From NCBI GenBank assembly GCA_036365515.1, contig CM070874.1, positions 170,249,297 through 170,313,296 of the forward strand: DNA of 64,000 bases, written 5' to 3'. This document shows, in pieces, positions 1 through 11,592 of the stretch (position 1 is the stretch's first letter; the number at the start of each line of letters is the position of its first letter). The notes below the pieces were generated by a model. That model made no database searches, was not told where the DNA came from, and worked only from the letters and a program-made list of their open reading frames with translations. The translations under genes and the position numbers were made by a program. Source of the DNA: Torymus aiolomorphi (Eukaryota; Arthropoda; Insecta; Hymenoptera; Torymidae).

Positions 1-289
1 TGCGGGATCTTCCGCTGATTATTGTTTGTAGTCGTTGCGAAAACTCGCATGTAAAATTAAAATTTTCATCCGAAAGATCCCAAGAGACTTCATCGTATCC
101 CTTTTGTAACGCAACAAATCTCGTTAAACGATCAGTAAGGTTTTCTATTTTTCCGTCTATAGTAAGTGAATATTTACTTAATTGGCCCATTAAATCTGGT
201 ACCGATAAATTTTCCACCCATAATGTAATCGCGTATTGTGATTCGAATTGTGGTGTTTCATTCAAAATATTCTCCACTGTACGTTCCAT
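1..289 (-). CDS. Partial ORF with SAP-like motif, gag-like N-terminus
   Basis: The minus strand is open for 96 codons from an ATG at 289 down to the window edge, with no stop, so the C-terminus lies outside. Residues about 27-60 fit a SAP-type helix-loop-helix pattern: short runs such as SVPDLMGQLSKY and then GKIENLTDRLTRF give the spacing L..DL..L...L...G....L..RL. SAP-like N-termini occur in some insect retroelement gag-like proteins as well as in DNA-binding proteins. With only 96 residues I cannot tell which this is. The codons are AT-rich like the surroundings, and 290-540 upstream is AT-rich with no recognisable promoter. The ORF is real as an open frame; its function is inference. Confidence 0.45.
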   Translation of the reverse strand, partial: MERTVENILNETPQFESQYAITLWVENLSVPDLMGQLSKYSLTIDGKIENLTDRLTRFVALQKGYDEVSWDLSDENFNFTCEFSQRLQTIISGRSR

Positions 290-604
290 TGTTTACCTTT
301 ATATCGAAACTAAACTTGAAAATTTTCTAAACTCAGATATTTAGAATTATTTAATTATAATCGTTCGAAAATATTTTCAAATCAAATAAGTGATTATTAA
401 CCGTGCCGACAATTAAATTAGAAATATATCAGAAGTATTAACTTATAAATGTAAAAGAAAAGAAAATTATATCAACCATTGATACAAAATTTGTCTCATT
501 GTATCGTATATTAAAGTAAAAAAAAATTAATTCGCCTATTATTTAGATAGTTCGGAACGCAGTAGGGATTATTATTCTATTAAAGTTTTTGGTACTCAGT
601 TTGA

Positions 605-697
605 CGGATGTTGAGAGAGAGGGGGTGGGAAATAGACGGAGGGAGAGAGAGGGGGAGAGAGAGAAAGGGAGGGAGAGCGAGAGGGAGGGAGAGGGAT
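605..697. repeat. GA-rich low-complexity tract
   Basis: Purine-rich run dominated by gagaga and ggga words on the plus strand. The Ser/Leu/Pro-rich minus-strand reading through it is a simple-repeat artefact. Confidence 0.9.
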
Positions 698-730
698 TAA
701 TACTTGCCTTGGGTTTAAACTTTTGCAAAA

Positions 731-1098
731 TTTCAATATACTTCAGGTTCTAATTGACAATTTACTACGAATAAAATTTCATTTCACTTCTCATGTAAAT
801 GCGCGACTAACCCGCGCAGTTCGGACCATAAGGGTTGCAAACCCCTATTTTTTCAATGAAAAATCTCATTTTATATATATATATATATAATTTGTTATAT
901 TTGCTATGCCTATTTATGTGGAAAAAATTCAAAATGAGCTATAAAAAAATTGGTAAAGATATTTTCGTCAATGAAATACAAACATAACGTTGACCTGTGT
1001 TCGAAATTATCTTTCAAACCGCCCTCAAACTGGAAAACTACCCCTTTAAAAAGGGTTTTCAATATACTTCAGGTTCTAATTGATAATTTACTATAAAA
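731..1098. repeat. AT-rich segment bounded by ~38-bp direct repeats
   Basis: The same ~38 bases (starting aatatacttcaggttctaat) occur at about 733-770 and 1,061-1,098. Between them lies an AT-rich block with ataagggttgcaaacccc, a motif type that recurs near 4,610-4,850 and in the arms of the foldback at 49.7-52.0 kb. No coding potential is seen. It could be a partly duplicated non-autonomous element end. Confidence 0.5.
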
Positions 1099-1120
1099 TG
1101 AATTGTGTATTGCATCTAAT

Positions 1121-1550
1121 GTAAATGGAAGCGTCCGCCAGAAACGAGCCAGTGGGCGCGCGAGGCACCGTTTTCGCGCAAAGTGCACTCTGTTCAACTC
1201 GCTCATATTCATTCGCTGAGTCTCTCAGGAAAAAACAAAGTAGATATATCAATAGATTTTTTCCTCCTCTTCCTAATGGTACTATTGTTTTTTCTCCAAA
1301 ATGCTTTCTTCTGATTGAAAATTCAAGTTGAATGTTCAGAGCCATTTTTCTCAAAGTATATCATTTTTTTTCAAAATGACACCATTTGAAAGTACAGGTC
1401 TTAAGCTACAAAAGCCTAAAGTTTCAAGTTGGAGAAATGAAAGGTTCAAAAGTAATGCAATTAAAAAGACAGCCTCATGAGGTCGAGCGCGCTCTCCGCG
1501 CTGCGCTGCACCATTAATGTAAACGTTAATTTGTATGAACGTCCACATAT
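1121..1550 (+). repeat. 430-bp interspersed repeat, copy A
   Basis: Runs from tccgccagaaacgagcc through a GC-rich patch to ccattaatgtaaacgttaat. Copies B (2,291-2,727, same strand) and C (4,168-4,575, opposite strand) are clearly related. Small ORFs in all three are accidental: their frames are not conserved between copies. The family has no visible terminal inverted repeats in these three copies, so its class is unknown. Confidence 0.75.
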
Positions 1551-1630
1551 TAAAATTCTAAATCATGTTAGTTTTTTAATCTAGTGTGTGGTTAATCGTA
1601 TTCACGATTGTACCCCCCATTGCAGTAATT

Positions 1631-2179
1631 AAAGAAATATTTCAGTCAATTCTGACAAGATCCGTTGGGAGCAAGCGTAAAAATTCAAAACTACAAAGGT
1701 GTCGTGTAGTCCAATGCGACGTTTCGTCGACGGGTTTGTCGACCTCTTCAGGCTTTATTACAGAAATATAACAATATCACATTAAGGATAATCGAAGCAC
1801 AAAAAAAATTACATTATTGAAATCGCACAATTTTTAACAGAGATACAAAATTACAATTTACCTTTATTATCGCGTAGCGATTAGTCAAGTGATAGCGAAG
1901 GTACGTTCACAGTAGATATTAATGCTGTACTACAATCGAAAGAGAATGTGAAAAGTAAACAAAAAAGTCTCTGTTAAAGATTGTGCGATTTCAATAATGT
2001 AATTTTTTTGTGCTTCGATTATCCTTAATGTGATATTGTTATATTTCTGTAATGAAGCCTGAAGAGGTCGACAAACCCGTCGACGAAACGTCGCATTGAA
2101 CTACACAACACCTTTGTAGTTTTGAATTTGTACGCTTGCTTCCAACGGATCTTGTCAGAATTGACTGAATTATTTCTTT
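1631..2179. mobile_element. Foldback element with ~215-bp inverted arms
   Basis: Left arm about 1,631-1,848 and right arm about 1,962-2,179 are near-perfect reverse complements, joined by a ~110-bp unique centre. Outer ends read aaagaaata on both sides. Each arm contains CTGAAGA, a 6-bp palindromic stem (GTCGAC..GTCGAC) and GAAACG, the order of a hammerhead-ribozyme core (right arm 2,059-2,094). No ORF. Target duplication is unclear. Retroelement-derived foldback or MITE are both possible. Confidence 0.75.
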
Positions 2180-2290
2180 ATGTTAATTTTTTGTTTATTT
2201 CTTAATTTTTTTATTTTTAGTCGAATTCATTTTGATAGGTCTTTGGAATCGTCCCAGCTGGCGCTCAACTTTATATTTAGTTACAATTGC

Positions 2291-2727
2291 AAATATGGGA
2301 GCTTCCGCCAGAAACGAGCCAGCGGGCGCGCGCGGCGCCGTTTTCGCGCAAAATGCACTCTGTTCAATTCGCTCATATTCATTCGCTGAGTCCCTCGGAA
2401 AAACAAAGTACATATATCGATAGATCTTTTCCTCCTCTTTCTAATGGTACTATTGTTTTTTTCTCCAAAATGCTTTCTTCTGATTGAAAATTCAAGTTGA
2501 ATGTTCAGAGCCATTTTTCTCACAGTATACCATTTTTTTTTCAAAATGCATTACACCATTCGAAAGTACAGGTCTTAAGCTACAAAAGCCTAAAGTTTCA
2601 AGTTGGGGAAAAGAAGGGTTCAAAAGTAATGCAATTAAAAAGTTAGCGCCATGAGGTCGAGCGCGCTCTCCGCGCTGCGCTGCACCATTAATGTAAACGT
2701 TAATTTGTATGAAAGTCCACACATTAA
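2291..2727 (+). repeat. 430-bp interspersed repeat, copy B
   Basis: Same family and strand as copy A at 1,121-1,550, with scattered substitutions and small indels. Together with A it brackets the foldback element at 1,631-2,179. Confidence 0.75.
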
Positions 2728-2849
2728 AATTCTAAATCATGTTAATTTTTTGTTTATTTCTTAATTCTTTTATTTTTAGTCGAATTCATTTTGATAGGTC
2801 TTTTCTCAATACTTGTTTTTGTTCCTTCTGATCTTTTTAATCTTTTCCT

Positions 2850-4001
2850 TTTTTGATTGGTGGGTATAATTCGAATGTTTCTGATGCTGAGAATCGTTTT
2901 AGTTCTAATCGTTTAGTGTCTGATGTCAATTTAACGCAATGGTATGACAGAGTTCCAGGCACAGTTTTTGCTCATTCTAATCGTTGTTTTAAGTTTTGTC
3001 TACTTTCTAAATATTTATCTTTTGATGAAAAAGAAAACAAACAATGTTTTCAAAATATTTAGTTGCCCACTCGTAAAGATTTTGTGGCGTCAATATATAA
3101 TTGTCGGATACTTTCCGCAAACTTGCTCGCCTAGCATTACTTTTCACGGAAGCACCAATTCCATCACGTGCATTTTTCCCGTGAGCAGTTGCCAGTGCCA
3201 CTGCTCACGGCCGTAAAAGTGCCACTCAGCTTCAACAGAAAAATCTTCATAGTGATGAACAAGATTCTGGAAGTTATGTTTATTTTTAAAATGTTGCGCT
3301 ACTCCATCAGTAAAATAAATGAATTTGTTAACAAAATCAAAAGATCTTTTAAGGTAATTAATTATAATTTCTTGGATAAAGTAAACGGCTATGGCAACAT
3401 GAATTAAATTGTCTGAAAAAGCTACCATGCTTTTGTGTTCAATTTTGGAATCTGATTATCTATATAGTAAATGACTATTGACGCCAAACTGCATTGATTA
3501 TTGTTATAGTGGAAAGCTTGTGCTGCGTCTTGTGCAATAAAAGCATAGTTTTCTGAAAAATCTAAGGATATTAAAAATTCTCCTTTACATAAGGATTAAT
3601 AAGGATTCTTTCAAGATTTTAAAATAAGATGCCTGTTATTTGGAGATGAAAGAATGAGTCTTGACTTTATGCAAAAGAGGAAAAAAGATGTCTATAAATG
3701 ATGAATTAGAAACAGTTTGAGTTTGTAATGTCGATTTTTCTTTTTTTGTTACATTTTGATCATTAAACAATTTTTTCAAATTAGAAATTATTTCATAACA
3801 ATCATTTATCGAAACTTCATTTTCGTCTTTACTCTTGGCAATAAATTGTATCCTGCAAGAATCACATATTTTATCTCTATCTTTCAAAAACGAAAAACGT
3901 GTCTTTATTTCTACTGAAACTAATCTCAGATTATGTGAATGTTTTGTTTCATTGTAAGGATTAAAACAACGATGAAAATTCATGATAAATAGGAGTATCA
4001 A
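2850..4001 (-). pseudogene. Decayed transposase-like gene
   Basis: Three minus-strand open segments belong together: 4,001-3,636, 3,428-3,144 and 3,201-3,007. The first starts with a Cys/His-containing stretch (CFNPYNETKHSH, then KICDSCR). The second carries FTDGVAQHFKNKHNFQNL followed by a conserved EAEWHF-like tryptophan motif, and the third continues with HGKNARDGIGASVKSNARR. Multi-copy arthropod proteins that I recall with TDG.....KN and HGK..CDGIGG motifs look like transposases or transposase-like ORFs of unknown superfamily. Here DGIGG has become DGIGA and the expected Cys is Arg. Segments two and three overlap in different frames, so there is at least one frameshift, and about 200 bp of broken sequence separates one from two. 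Family assignment rests on memory of the motif, not a search. Confidence 0.45.
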
Positions 4002-4167
4002 AAAATAATTGTAATAATAATTTTATTAATTATTTCTAGAAATATAATGAGGAAGAATACATTTTTCAGTGGGCTTATAAGACTTTGAAGTCGCTTCTTT
4101 GGGTATGGAGAGCAGATCTGTTAAATCCCTCTAGTGATGAAAAAACGAATGAAAATTAGATACATCC

Positions 4168-4575
4168 GCGTGTAGCACATTAACAGCGCGTTGCATCGCA
4201 GCGCGGGGAGCGCGCCCGATCGCCTGCCGCTGTCTTTTCAATTTCATTACTTTTGAACCGTTCATTTCTCCAACTTAAAACTTTAGGCTTTTGTAGTTTA
4301 AGACTTGTATTTTCGAATGGTGTAATGCATTTTGAAAAAAAAAATGGTATACTTTGAGAAAAATGGCTCTGAACATTCAACTTGAATTTTTAATCAGAAG
4401 AAAGCATTTTGGAGAAAAAACAATAGTACCATTAGAAAGAGGAGGAAAAAATCTTCGATATATGTACATTGTTTTTTTCCGAGAGACTCAACGAATGAAT
4501 ATGAGTGAGTTGAACATTTTGCGTGAAAACGGCGCCGTGCGCGCCCGCTGGCTCGTTTCTGGCGGACGCTCCCAA
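4168..4575 (-). repeat. 430-bp interspersed repeat, copy C
   Basis: Reverse-oriented relative of copies A and B. Its flank at 4,576-4,860 resembles 785-1,095 beside copy A, so the mobile unit may be larger than the 430-bp core. Confidence 0.7.
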
Positions 4576-4860
4576 ATATACAACTTACTTATGTAGTTCT
4601 GACCACAAGGGTAGCAGCCCGTATTTTTTCCACTGAAAAATCTACCATTTTTTGGTCTTTTTTTATAAGAAAAAACTTCAAAATTAGTTGCAAAATAGAA
4701 ATGATATTTTCGTCAATTAAATACAAAAATAAAATTGACGTGCTCTAAATTATTTTTCAAACTACCCTTCAAATGGAAAAATCAGCCCCGCACAAAGGGT
4801 TCGCGATATACTCCAGGTGTTACTTACCATAAGGGTTGCACCCCTGATTTTACACTGAGA

Positions 4861-5454
4861 ATTTTACCCTTTTTCGTGTATATTATTGTGAAAAAGAATC
4901 AAAATTAATAAAAAAAACCGCTGCCAATTCATTGGCAAAATGCTTCCTCAAACTAATTTATCGATTCCATTTTTAAAATTTTAAAAACATAAGTAAATTT
5001 TTCACAACAAAACTTTATTAATAAATAAAACTGTTTTCTTTGTTGATCTTTGTTGTTTGTTAAACAATTTGACTGAATATAAAAAATATCTTTTTTTTTT
5101 TTTCATTTATGTATCCTATACAATCAATTAATTATTGTTATAAAAAATTTTAAGGAAATACATTAGTTTGAGAAAGAAAAGTATGTATTGGCAATAATGT
5201 AATAAATATTCGGTTTGAAACAGGTATTTAACTACTATCCTGCTCGACTTAGTGGTTTAAAGTTAATCCATTATTGTAACAATCATACAAATATAATAAC
5301 TAAGTTATACTTCTTAAGAAAAGACAACGAATCGTTTTGAAATTTAACAGAGAGGTGGTTTTTTCATATTTAATGGGATCGGACACCTTTAAAATGACGA
5401 AAAATCAAATTTCTTTTTATTACATATTTTACTAAAAAAATGTTAGAATATGAG
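4861..5454. other. AT-rich intergenic stretch
   Basis: No ORF, RNA gene or repeat structure that I can support. Contains short poly-T and poly-A runs only. Confidence 0.6.
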
Positions 5455-5676
5455 TACATTTATATCAGCGTGCGGGATAGAGAATGTATGCGCAGCGTCA
5501 TCACGCGAGTAAGAGCGCTGCGAGTGTAGCAAGAGCGAGCGGCCGAAGCGGGAGCTCACTCGTAAGTCATCCTCCGCAGAGAGCGGTTGTAGAACAGAAG
5601 TCGGGAGAACTAATAAAGTTATTGTTCACGTTAGCCGGCGTCACTTATTTGAGATCCTGTGTCCCACACCTTCTTA
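5455..5676 (+). repeat. Copia 5' LTR
   Basis: About 222 bp, starting TACATTTATATCAGCG where the partner has TGTATTTTTATCAGCG, and ending cacaccttctta. A likely poly(A) signal, aataaa, lies inside (aactaataaagttatt). The terminal TG has mutated to TA. No convincing target duplication is seen. Confidence 0.85.
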
Positions 5677-5801
5677 GTCCTGTCTTCACACAGTGCCTGG
5701 TTGGTTAAAGGTAAGATAAAAGACTCTGACCCAATACAAGCCTCGGCGAGTATTGTGGCAGCTTGCTACAAGAAATAAAAGTCGAGAACAAAGGAAAACG
5801 C

Positions 5802-6557
5802 ATGGGCGAAAACGAAGAAATGTTGGCCGAAATAAAAAGTGAAAGTGAAGAAGAGTTTTATGAAACAGAAAATAGTGAAATAAAAGAAGTTCCTATTGAA
5901 AGCGAGATGGCATCGGAAAACAAAGGATTTACGTTACAAGTATTTGATGGAACACATTACTACAAATGGAAGTACAAGTTGAAATTGTTCTTGGAATTTA
6001 AAGAGTGCAATGAAGTTATCGAAAATGATGAAAGACCGGCATCGATAACAGAAATCGAATGGAAGAAGAAAGAAATAAAAGCCAAAAATTATGTAGTGAA
6101 CAGTATGACAAATACACAGCTAGAATTAATTATTTCAGAAGAAACTGCAAAGAAAATGGTTGCTAAGTTGGATGAAAATTACTTAGTCAAAAGTAGTGCT
6201 GTGAAATTATTATGTAAAAGGAGACTACTTGATTTGAAAATGGAAGAAAGTGAAAACCCGACAGACTTTTATAATAACTTTGAAAAATTAGTGAACGAAT
6301 TGAAAAATGCTGGGGAAAGTGTGACAAAAGAAGATAAGTTGAATTACTTCTTGTTAACGTTACCAGAAAGTATGTCACACATGGTTGATATTGTGGATGC
6401 ATTAGCTGAAAAGAACAAAACAGTGGAATTTGTGAAATCAAAATTGGAATTTGAGTTTAAAACGAAACATGTGAAAGTGAAAATTCGAGATCAAACGCGT
6501 TTACGTTTGAGAAACGAAGAGAGGATAAAAGGACATGTTATGTACGTGGTGGTGTAG
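5802..6557 (+). pseudogene. Copia gag, frameshifted before the zinc knuckle
   Basis: I take the ATG at 5,802; the frame is open a little upstream but without an ATG. The N-terminal ~35 residues are Glu/Lys-rich. Then comes a copia-type gag core: FDGTHYYKWKYKLKLFLE at about residue 50, followed by helices with the typical LL..LP.S pattern (FLLTLPESM near residue 190). An intact copia gag ends in a CCHC knuckle. Here the frame is lost near 6,459-6,463, at an A-run in TTTAAAACG that appears to lack one base, and it stops at 6,555. The true continuation reads in the frame of the pol segment. Role by family: assembly of cytoplasmic virus-like particles and RNA packaging. Confidence 0.8.
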
Positions 6558-8088
6558 GACACATACAGTTCGATTGCCCAACGAAGAAAAACAATTCGTG
6601 GAATCAAGGGACGCCGCAGCAAGGAGGCGGCAGAGGAAGCCGTGCGCCACAGAGAGGAGGAGGCAACGGCAGAGGCTACAACACGCAGCAGCGAGGAACG
6701 AGTTCCAACCGGCGCGGAAAGAGCGGCTACCGACAACGCGGCCGAGGCGCGCGAGGCAGTGATGACAACAGCGCAGGTCATCAGAGCACAGAGAAAAGGG
6801 AAGTATTCAACACGTCAATAGAGATAAGGTCTGCGAATAGTGAGAACAGTAATATAAGTAAAAATAAAATAGAATGGATTTTAGATAGTGGTTGTACAGA
6901 CCACGTGATTAATAATGAAAATTATTTTAGCGATTGTATTATATTAAAAGAACCGATTAATGTTAAAGTAGCTGACGGTAGAATTTTGAAAGCGACTAAA
7001 GTTGGTCATGTAATTAGTAAATTCGAAACATTTAACGAAGAGATAGAAATTGAATTAAAAAATGTATTTTACGTGAAAGATATGAATAAAAACTTAATAA
7101 GTTTTGGTAAAGTAACTGATAATTATAAAGTAATATCTATCGGAGATAGTTCAAAAATATATAATAGAGACAACAAATTGATTGCGATAGCATGGAAAAT
7201 TGGTAGAATTGATAAAATGACAAGTTGTTTAGTAAATAATATAGAGTCTAATATAGTAAGAAAAGATAACAGTAAAATGACTTTAAAAGAAAAGTGGCAT
7301 AGAACATTGGGGCACGTTAATTTTAGTTATTTGAATAAGATGTGTAAAAATCATGTATTGGAAGGTTTGCCAAATGAAATAGAATCAGATTATTTTAAAT
7401 GTGCTACGTGTATTGAAAATAAAATGCACAACATCCCTTTTGATAATAATAGAAAAAGAGCGAAGGATATATTGGAAATAGTACATACAGATTTGAATGG
7501 GCCACACAATACAGTAGGTTATAAAGGAGAAAAATATTTTATAACTTTTATCGACGATTGTAGTAAATTGACAAAAATTTATGCAATTAAATCTAAAGAT
7601 GAAGTTTATGATCATTTTATTGAGTATATAAATTCAGTTGAAAATAAAACAGAAAATAAAATAAAGAAATTAAGATGTGATAATGGAACTGAATATTTAA
7701 ATAAAGATATGTATAAATTGTGTAGACAAAAGGGAATTGAAATAGAAACATGTCCACCTTATGTGCATTAGCTTAACGGTACAGCTGAAAGGTATAATAG
7801 GACAATTATGAATAGTGCTAGGTGTTTGTTAGCTGAGTCTAAGGTAGAGAAAAGATACTGGCCAGAAGTAGTCTGCGCCGCAGCATATTTGAAAAATAGG
7901 ACTATTGCAAACACGTTAGTAAGAAATAAATCTCCGTATGAGATATTTTTTAATGAGAAGCCAGACACTAAGTATTTAAAATTGTACGGAAGTAAAGTAT
8001 TTGGGAAAGTACCGGAAAGCAAAAGAAATTCGAAATGGGATAGAAAAGCGGATTTAGGTATTTTGATAGGTTATGATGTAGTAGGTTA
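6464..8088 (+). pseudogene. Copia zinc knuckle, protease and integrase
   Basis: One frame continues from the gag frameshift. First comes the knuckle CYVRGGVGHIQFDC (second Cys replaced by Arg), then a Gly/Arg/Gln-rich linker, then the aspartic protease signature ILDSGCTDH at about 6,883-6,909. Integrase follows with the HHCC pair (HRTLGHVNF, then CATCIENK) and catalytic residues in HTDLNGP, CDNGTEY and NGTAERYNRT (Asp, Asp, Glu). Two in-frame stops break it: TAG at 7,769-7,771 just before LNGTAER, and TAG at 8,086-8,088 after GILIGYDVVG. In a complete element these domains process the polyprotein and insert the cDNA. This copy can do neither. Confidence 0.85.
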
Positions 8089-8123
8089 GAGAGTTCTAAT
8101 AGGGAATACGGAAATTTTACTAA

Positions 8124-8292
8124 GAAATCAAAGTACATTGAAGTACATTATCATTTTGTGATTGAGAATTATGAAAAGGGTTTGATTGATGTAGTCAAAG
8201 TAAGTTCAGAAAAAAATGTAGCAGATATATTAACGAAATCACTTGGAAAATTAAGATTTAAGAAATTGCGAGAACTATCGAGTTTAATCTAA
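8124..8292 (+). pseudogene. Copia RNase H C-terminal remnant
   Basis: The frame from KKSKYIEVHYHFV through NVADILTKSLGKLRF to a stop at 8,290-8,292 is the last ~55 residues of a copia RNase H domain, where ADILTK is the well-known end signature. It follows integrase sequence by about 40 bp, so roughly 2 kb of RT/RNase H has been removed. The junction lies around 8,110-8,125. Confidence 0.85.
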
Positions 8293-8320
8293 AGAATATT
8301 GTAATTGTGAGAGATATAAA

Positions 8321-8543
8321 TGTATTTTTATCAGCGTGCGAGATAGAGAATGTATGCGCAGCGCCATCACGCGAGTAAGAGCGCTGCGAATGTAGCAAGA
8401 GCGAGCGGCCGAAGCGGGAGCTCACTCGTAAGTCATCCTCCACAGAGAGCGGTTGTAGAACAGAAGTCGGGAGAACTAATAAAGTTATTGTTCATGTTAG
8501 CCGGCGTCACTTATTTGAGATCCTGTGTCCCACACCTTCTTCA
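8321..8543 (+). repeat. Copia 3' LTR
   Basis: Partner of the LTR at 5,455-5,676, starting TGTATTTTTATCAGCG and ending ccttcttca. A weak purine tract, gtgagagatataaa, precedes it. Confidence 0.85.
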
Positions 8544-9524
8544 CCATATTTAACAAAAACACTTGTAGAATATGTCCCAATTAGTTTTAAAGCATTATCT
8601 ATTTTTGTTTTAGGAATATACACAAAATACTGATAAAGCTTTTCATTTGTTTTTTGTTCAAATTACATTTTTCCTCTTGTATACATATTTATATAATCAT
8701 ATATTATTTCTACTTTTTTTTTTTCATTTCCCTGTCTTAATATATTTAAAATTCTGACTATACATATCTATACATACTTTAAAAGATCAAAAAATAATAT
8801 TTTAAACATTAATATAAAAATAAAAAATAAATAATATAATTTATAGACGGTATTTTTGACAAAAATAAAAATTTGAATTTTAAACTTATATAACAGTTAA
8901 GTTGGCACCATAACAACCTGACTTATCAACGACAGCCTCTCACAGCTCACTCCTTTATTGTAATCTGATTTCAACCTATGTAAAAGTCTACAAGCAATGT
9001 AAACATGCACAGCTGTCATTTCATATAAACACTGTGATATCAAAATCAGCACCTTTTTTATACAAAGTGTTGTTCTTAATTTTCATTGTTTCCAATGAAT
9101 TTGGGAGTAAACATTTAGTTTATTATAATACGTAAAGGTATTTTAAATAAGTTTTTAGAAGTGTTTGAATAATGCGAGTGACAGTGAATTAAAGTTTTCG
9201 ACATAGCTTTTAGTACTTGAACTTTTATTGGAAACTTTATACTTAAAATAACAGGGATTGATACTAAAGAAAAATTAAGTCTATACTGACAATTACAAAA
9301 AACATTTAGTGTACAGATTTAAATCAACTTTTAAAGGAAGCGAAAGATATTCTATTGTGCAAAAAAATGTTATGGAACTTTCGCTTCTGCCAGAAAGCTA
9401 CTATTATCAGCCATCGCCTGAATCTCACTATGATATAATTGACATTTTATTTTCTGAATTAAAAACAGTTATGCACTGCAATAAATATGTATCAGTCATA
9501 TTCGCTTTATTAAGTAATAATATT
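8544..9524. other. AT-rich region, one unassigned ORF running into an LTR
   Basis: Mostly AT-rich with no repeats I can name. A plus-strand frame at 9,309-9,524 (about 72 codons, e.g. ERYSIVQKNVMELSLLPESY) is open up to the LTR boundary and could be the edge of a gene or element interrupted by it. I see no splice site, promoter or homology and give it little weight. Confidence 0.35.
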
Positions 9525-10083
9525 TGTAATGCTCTGCCGGGGATCAAGACAGAGGTTCGCGGGTAATTACAATTAACACAAATCGGGTAAAACAACTAGG
9601 TATTTTATCCTACTACTAATAGCCAACTCTAAGTTATACAAAAATGGGCGCCAGGTGCACGCGTCACTTGCACCAAATCATTTAGCCTTCGCGGGCTAGC
9701 TCAGCTGGGAGCAAGAATACTAACTCTAAGCTACAGCTACAGCACGAGCTGCAGCTGGCGCGAGTTCGGAGTCTCGGGACTCCCGACGCGGACGCGCACA
9801 CACACCCGCGTGGGAACTGAGGGGGACGGAAAACGAAGGGGACAAACCTCGGCCAGGCTCCCTGAGTCGATGGTGGAAGCGGCCGGGGCAGCCCGGGCAG
9901 TGCGGCACGGAAACAGGCGGAAACGTATTCTCGCTTACGATGAACACCTGTCACATAATGCGGCGAACGAATTCAGCGCGAGCACGCGGCACGGCGGTAG
10001 GCGATAGAATGATATGCTAGCCAGTGTGCGCACGCTGCTCTGCAGCTCCAGTTTGCCGATCGGCCGTCTTCTTCACCGCGGCG
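9525..10083 (-). repeat. Gypsy-type LTR, copy 1 (truncated)
   Basis: GC-rich sequence beginning TGTAATGCTCTGCCGGGG that matches 20,110-20,825 at high identity, apart from an indel. The PBS next to copy 2 shows that the element reads on the minus strand, so this would be the downstream LTR. It is cut at 10,083 by the CACAGTG element, and beyond that by the 12.5-kb inverted-repeat element; its outer part is missing. Confidence 0.75.
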
Positions 10084-10948
10084 CACAGTGGGCCCAAATG
10101 AACATGTCTGGACAAAATAAAATATCTTCTTTTGGAACTGACCGATTGGGATGGGGATACTCTTAAAATGAAGGTTATAATAAGTACTTTGAGGGAAAAT
10201 TGTAGATAAAATGTTTAAAAAATTTTCAAGGTCAGACCAAGATCAATATATAAAAATTTACTTTTTTTTAATAATCAGAAGAAGCTGGGCTGTTACCCAA
10301 ACAAGCTGAATAGATTTGTATGGGGTTTTCGGATCGCTGATAGCAAATCAGCTGACAGAATTGTAAAATTCATTTGTTTAAACAATAATTTTCAAATTTT
10401 TCTTCTATCAAATGTTAAATTAAAATAATAATAAGTTAAAACACGAATCATATATAAAAATAAAAAAATAATTATTTTTATTCAAATTAATCTAAATAAT
10501 TTTTGTTATTGTAATATTCCCGTTAATTAACATATTAAAGTGTACATCTTTATGAAAATAATAGTACAGAATACAACTTGTACATTACATACAAGTTGTA
10601 TCCATTTTATATATTACAATTATATTGGAATAATAATCCATTTTCATTACGTAAGTGAAAAGAAATTCCTGCGAAAAAATAATTCGTATATAGTTATATA
10701 TACTTATATATGTTTATATACATTTCTCGAAAGGGGTTTATAAAGCCCGTTTTTCTATATATAGGGGTTTATCGAGCCCGATTTTGATTATGCAGCCCGG
10801 GCTTCATAATATTTCTCAATATAGGGGTTTATGTGGCCCGACCTAGAGTCTATAACCCCATGGTCCATTATTTCATTAGTCACTTGCCATAGGGCACTCT
10901 GGGCTATAGGTACTAATATACAGTTTTGGGCTACATAAACCCCGATAA

Positions 10949-11116
<168 letters not shown>

Positions 11117-11529
11117 TATGTCTATGTCGCTATGTATAATTAAGTATATTAGTATATACGACTGAATATCATTTTGCACGAGGTCTACAAGAAACTCTAC
11201 TAAAAAGATAATCTTAGGTCAAATTAATAATTATGCATGGCGATACATGTTCATGTATTATGGTATACATTTTTATATATCAATATATAATTGTATGAAT
11301 AATACAATCACTAAAAGGTTTATATACAATACGTAATCATATAAAGTTATGCATAATTATATATTGATATATAAAATTGTATACCATAATACATGAACAT
11401 GTATCGCCATGCATAATTATTAATTTGTCCTAGGATTATCTTTTTAGTTGAATTTCTTGTAGACCCCGTGTAAAATGATATTTAGTCGTATATACTTATA
11501 TACTTATTTATACATATTGACATAGAGAC

Positions 11530-11533
<4 letters not shown>

Positions 11534-11589
<56 letters not shown>
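11534..11589. repeat. (AT)n microsatellite
   Basis: About 28 at dinucleotides in the right arm of the foldback element, in the position occupied by (TG)n in the left arm. Confidence 0.95.

Positions 11590-11592
<3 letters not shown>

Larger units (their letters stand above)
5455..8543 (+). mobile_element. Ty1/copia retrotransposon, internally deleted
   Basis: Two direct LTRs flank a gag-pol region. Gag, zinc knuckle, protease, integrase and the extreme C-terminus of RNase H are recognisable in the copia order, but the reverse transcriptase and most of RNase H are missing. The total of 3.1 kb compares with about 5 kb for complete copia elements. Coding defects: a frameshift in gag, two nonsense codons in integrase, and the deletion junction near 8,120. 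The LTRs differ by only a few substitutions over ~220 bp. Confidence 0.9.

Noticed and set aside
1091..1548. Small ORFs in the 430-bp repeats, also at 2,180-2,722 and 4,180-4,596
   Set aside because: The three copies do not preserve a common frame.
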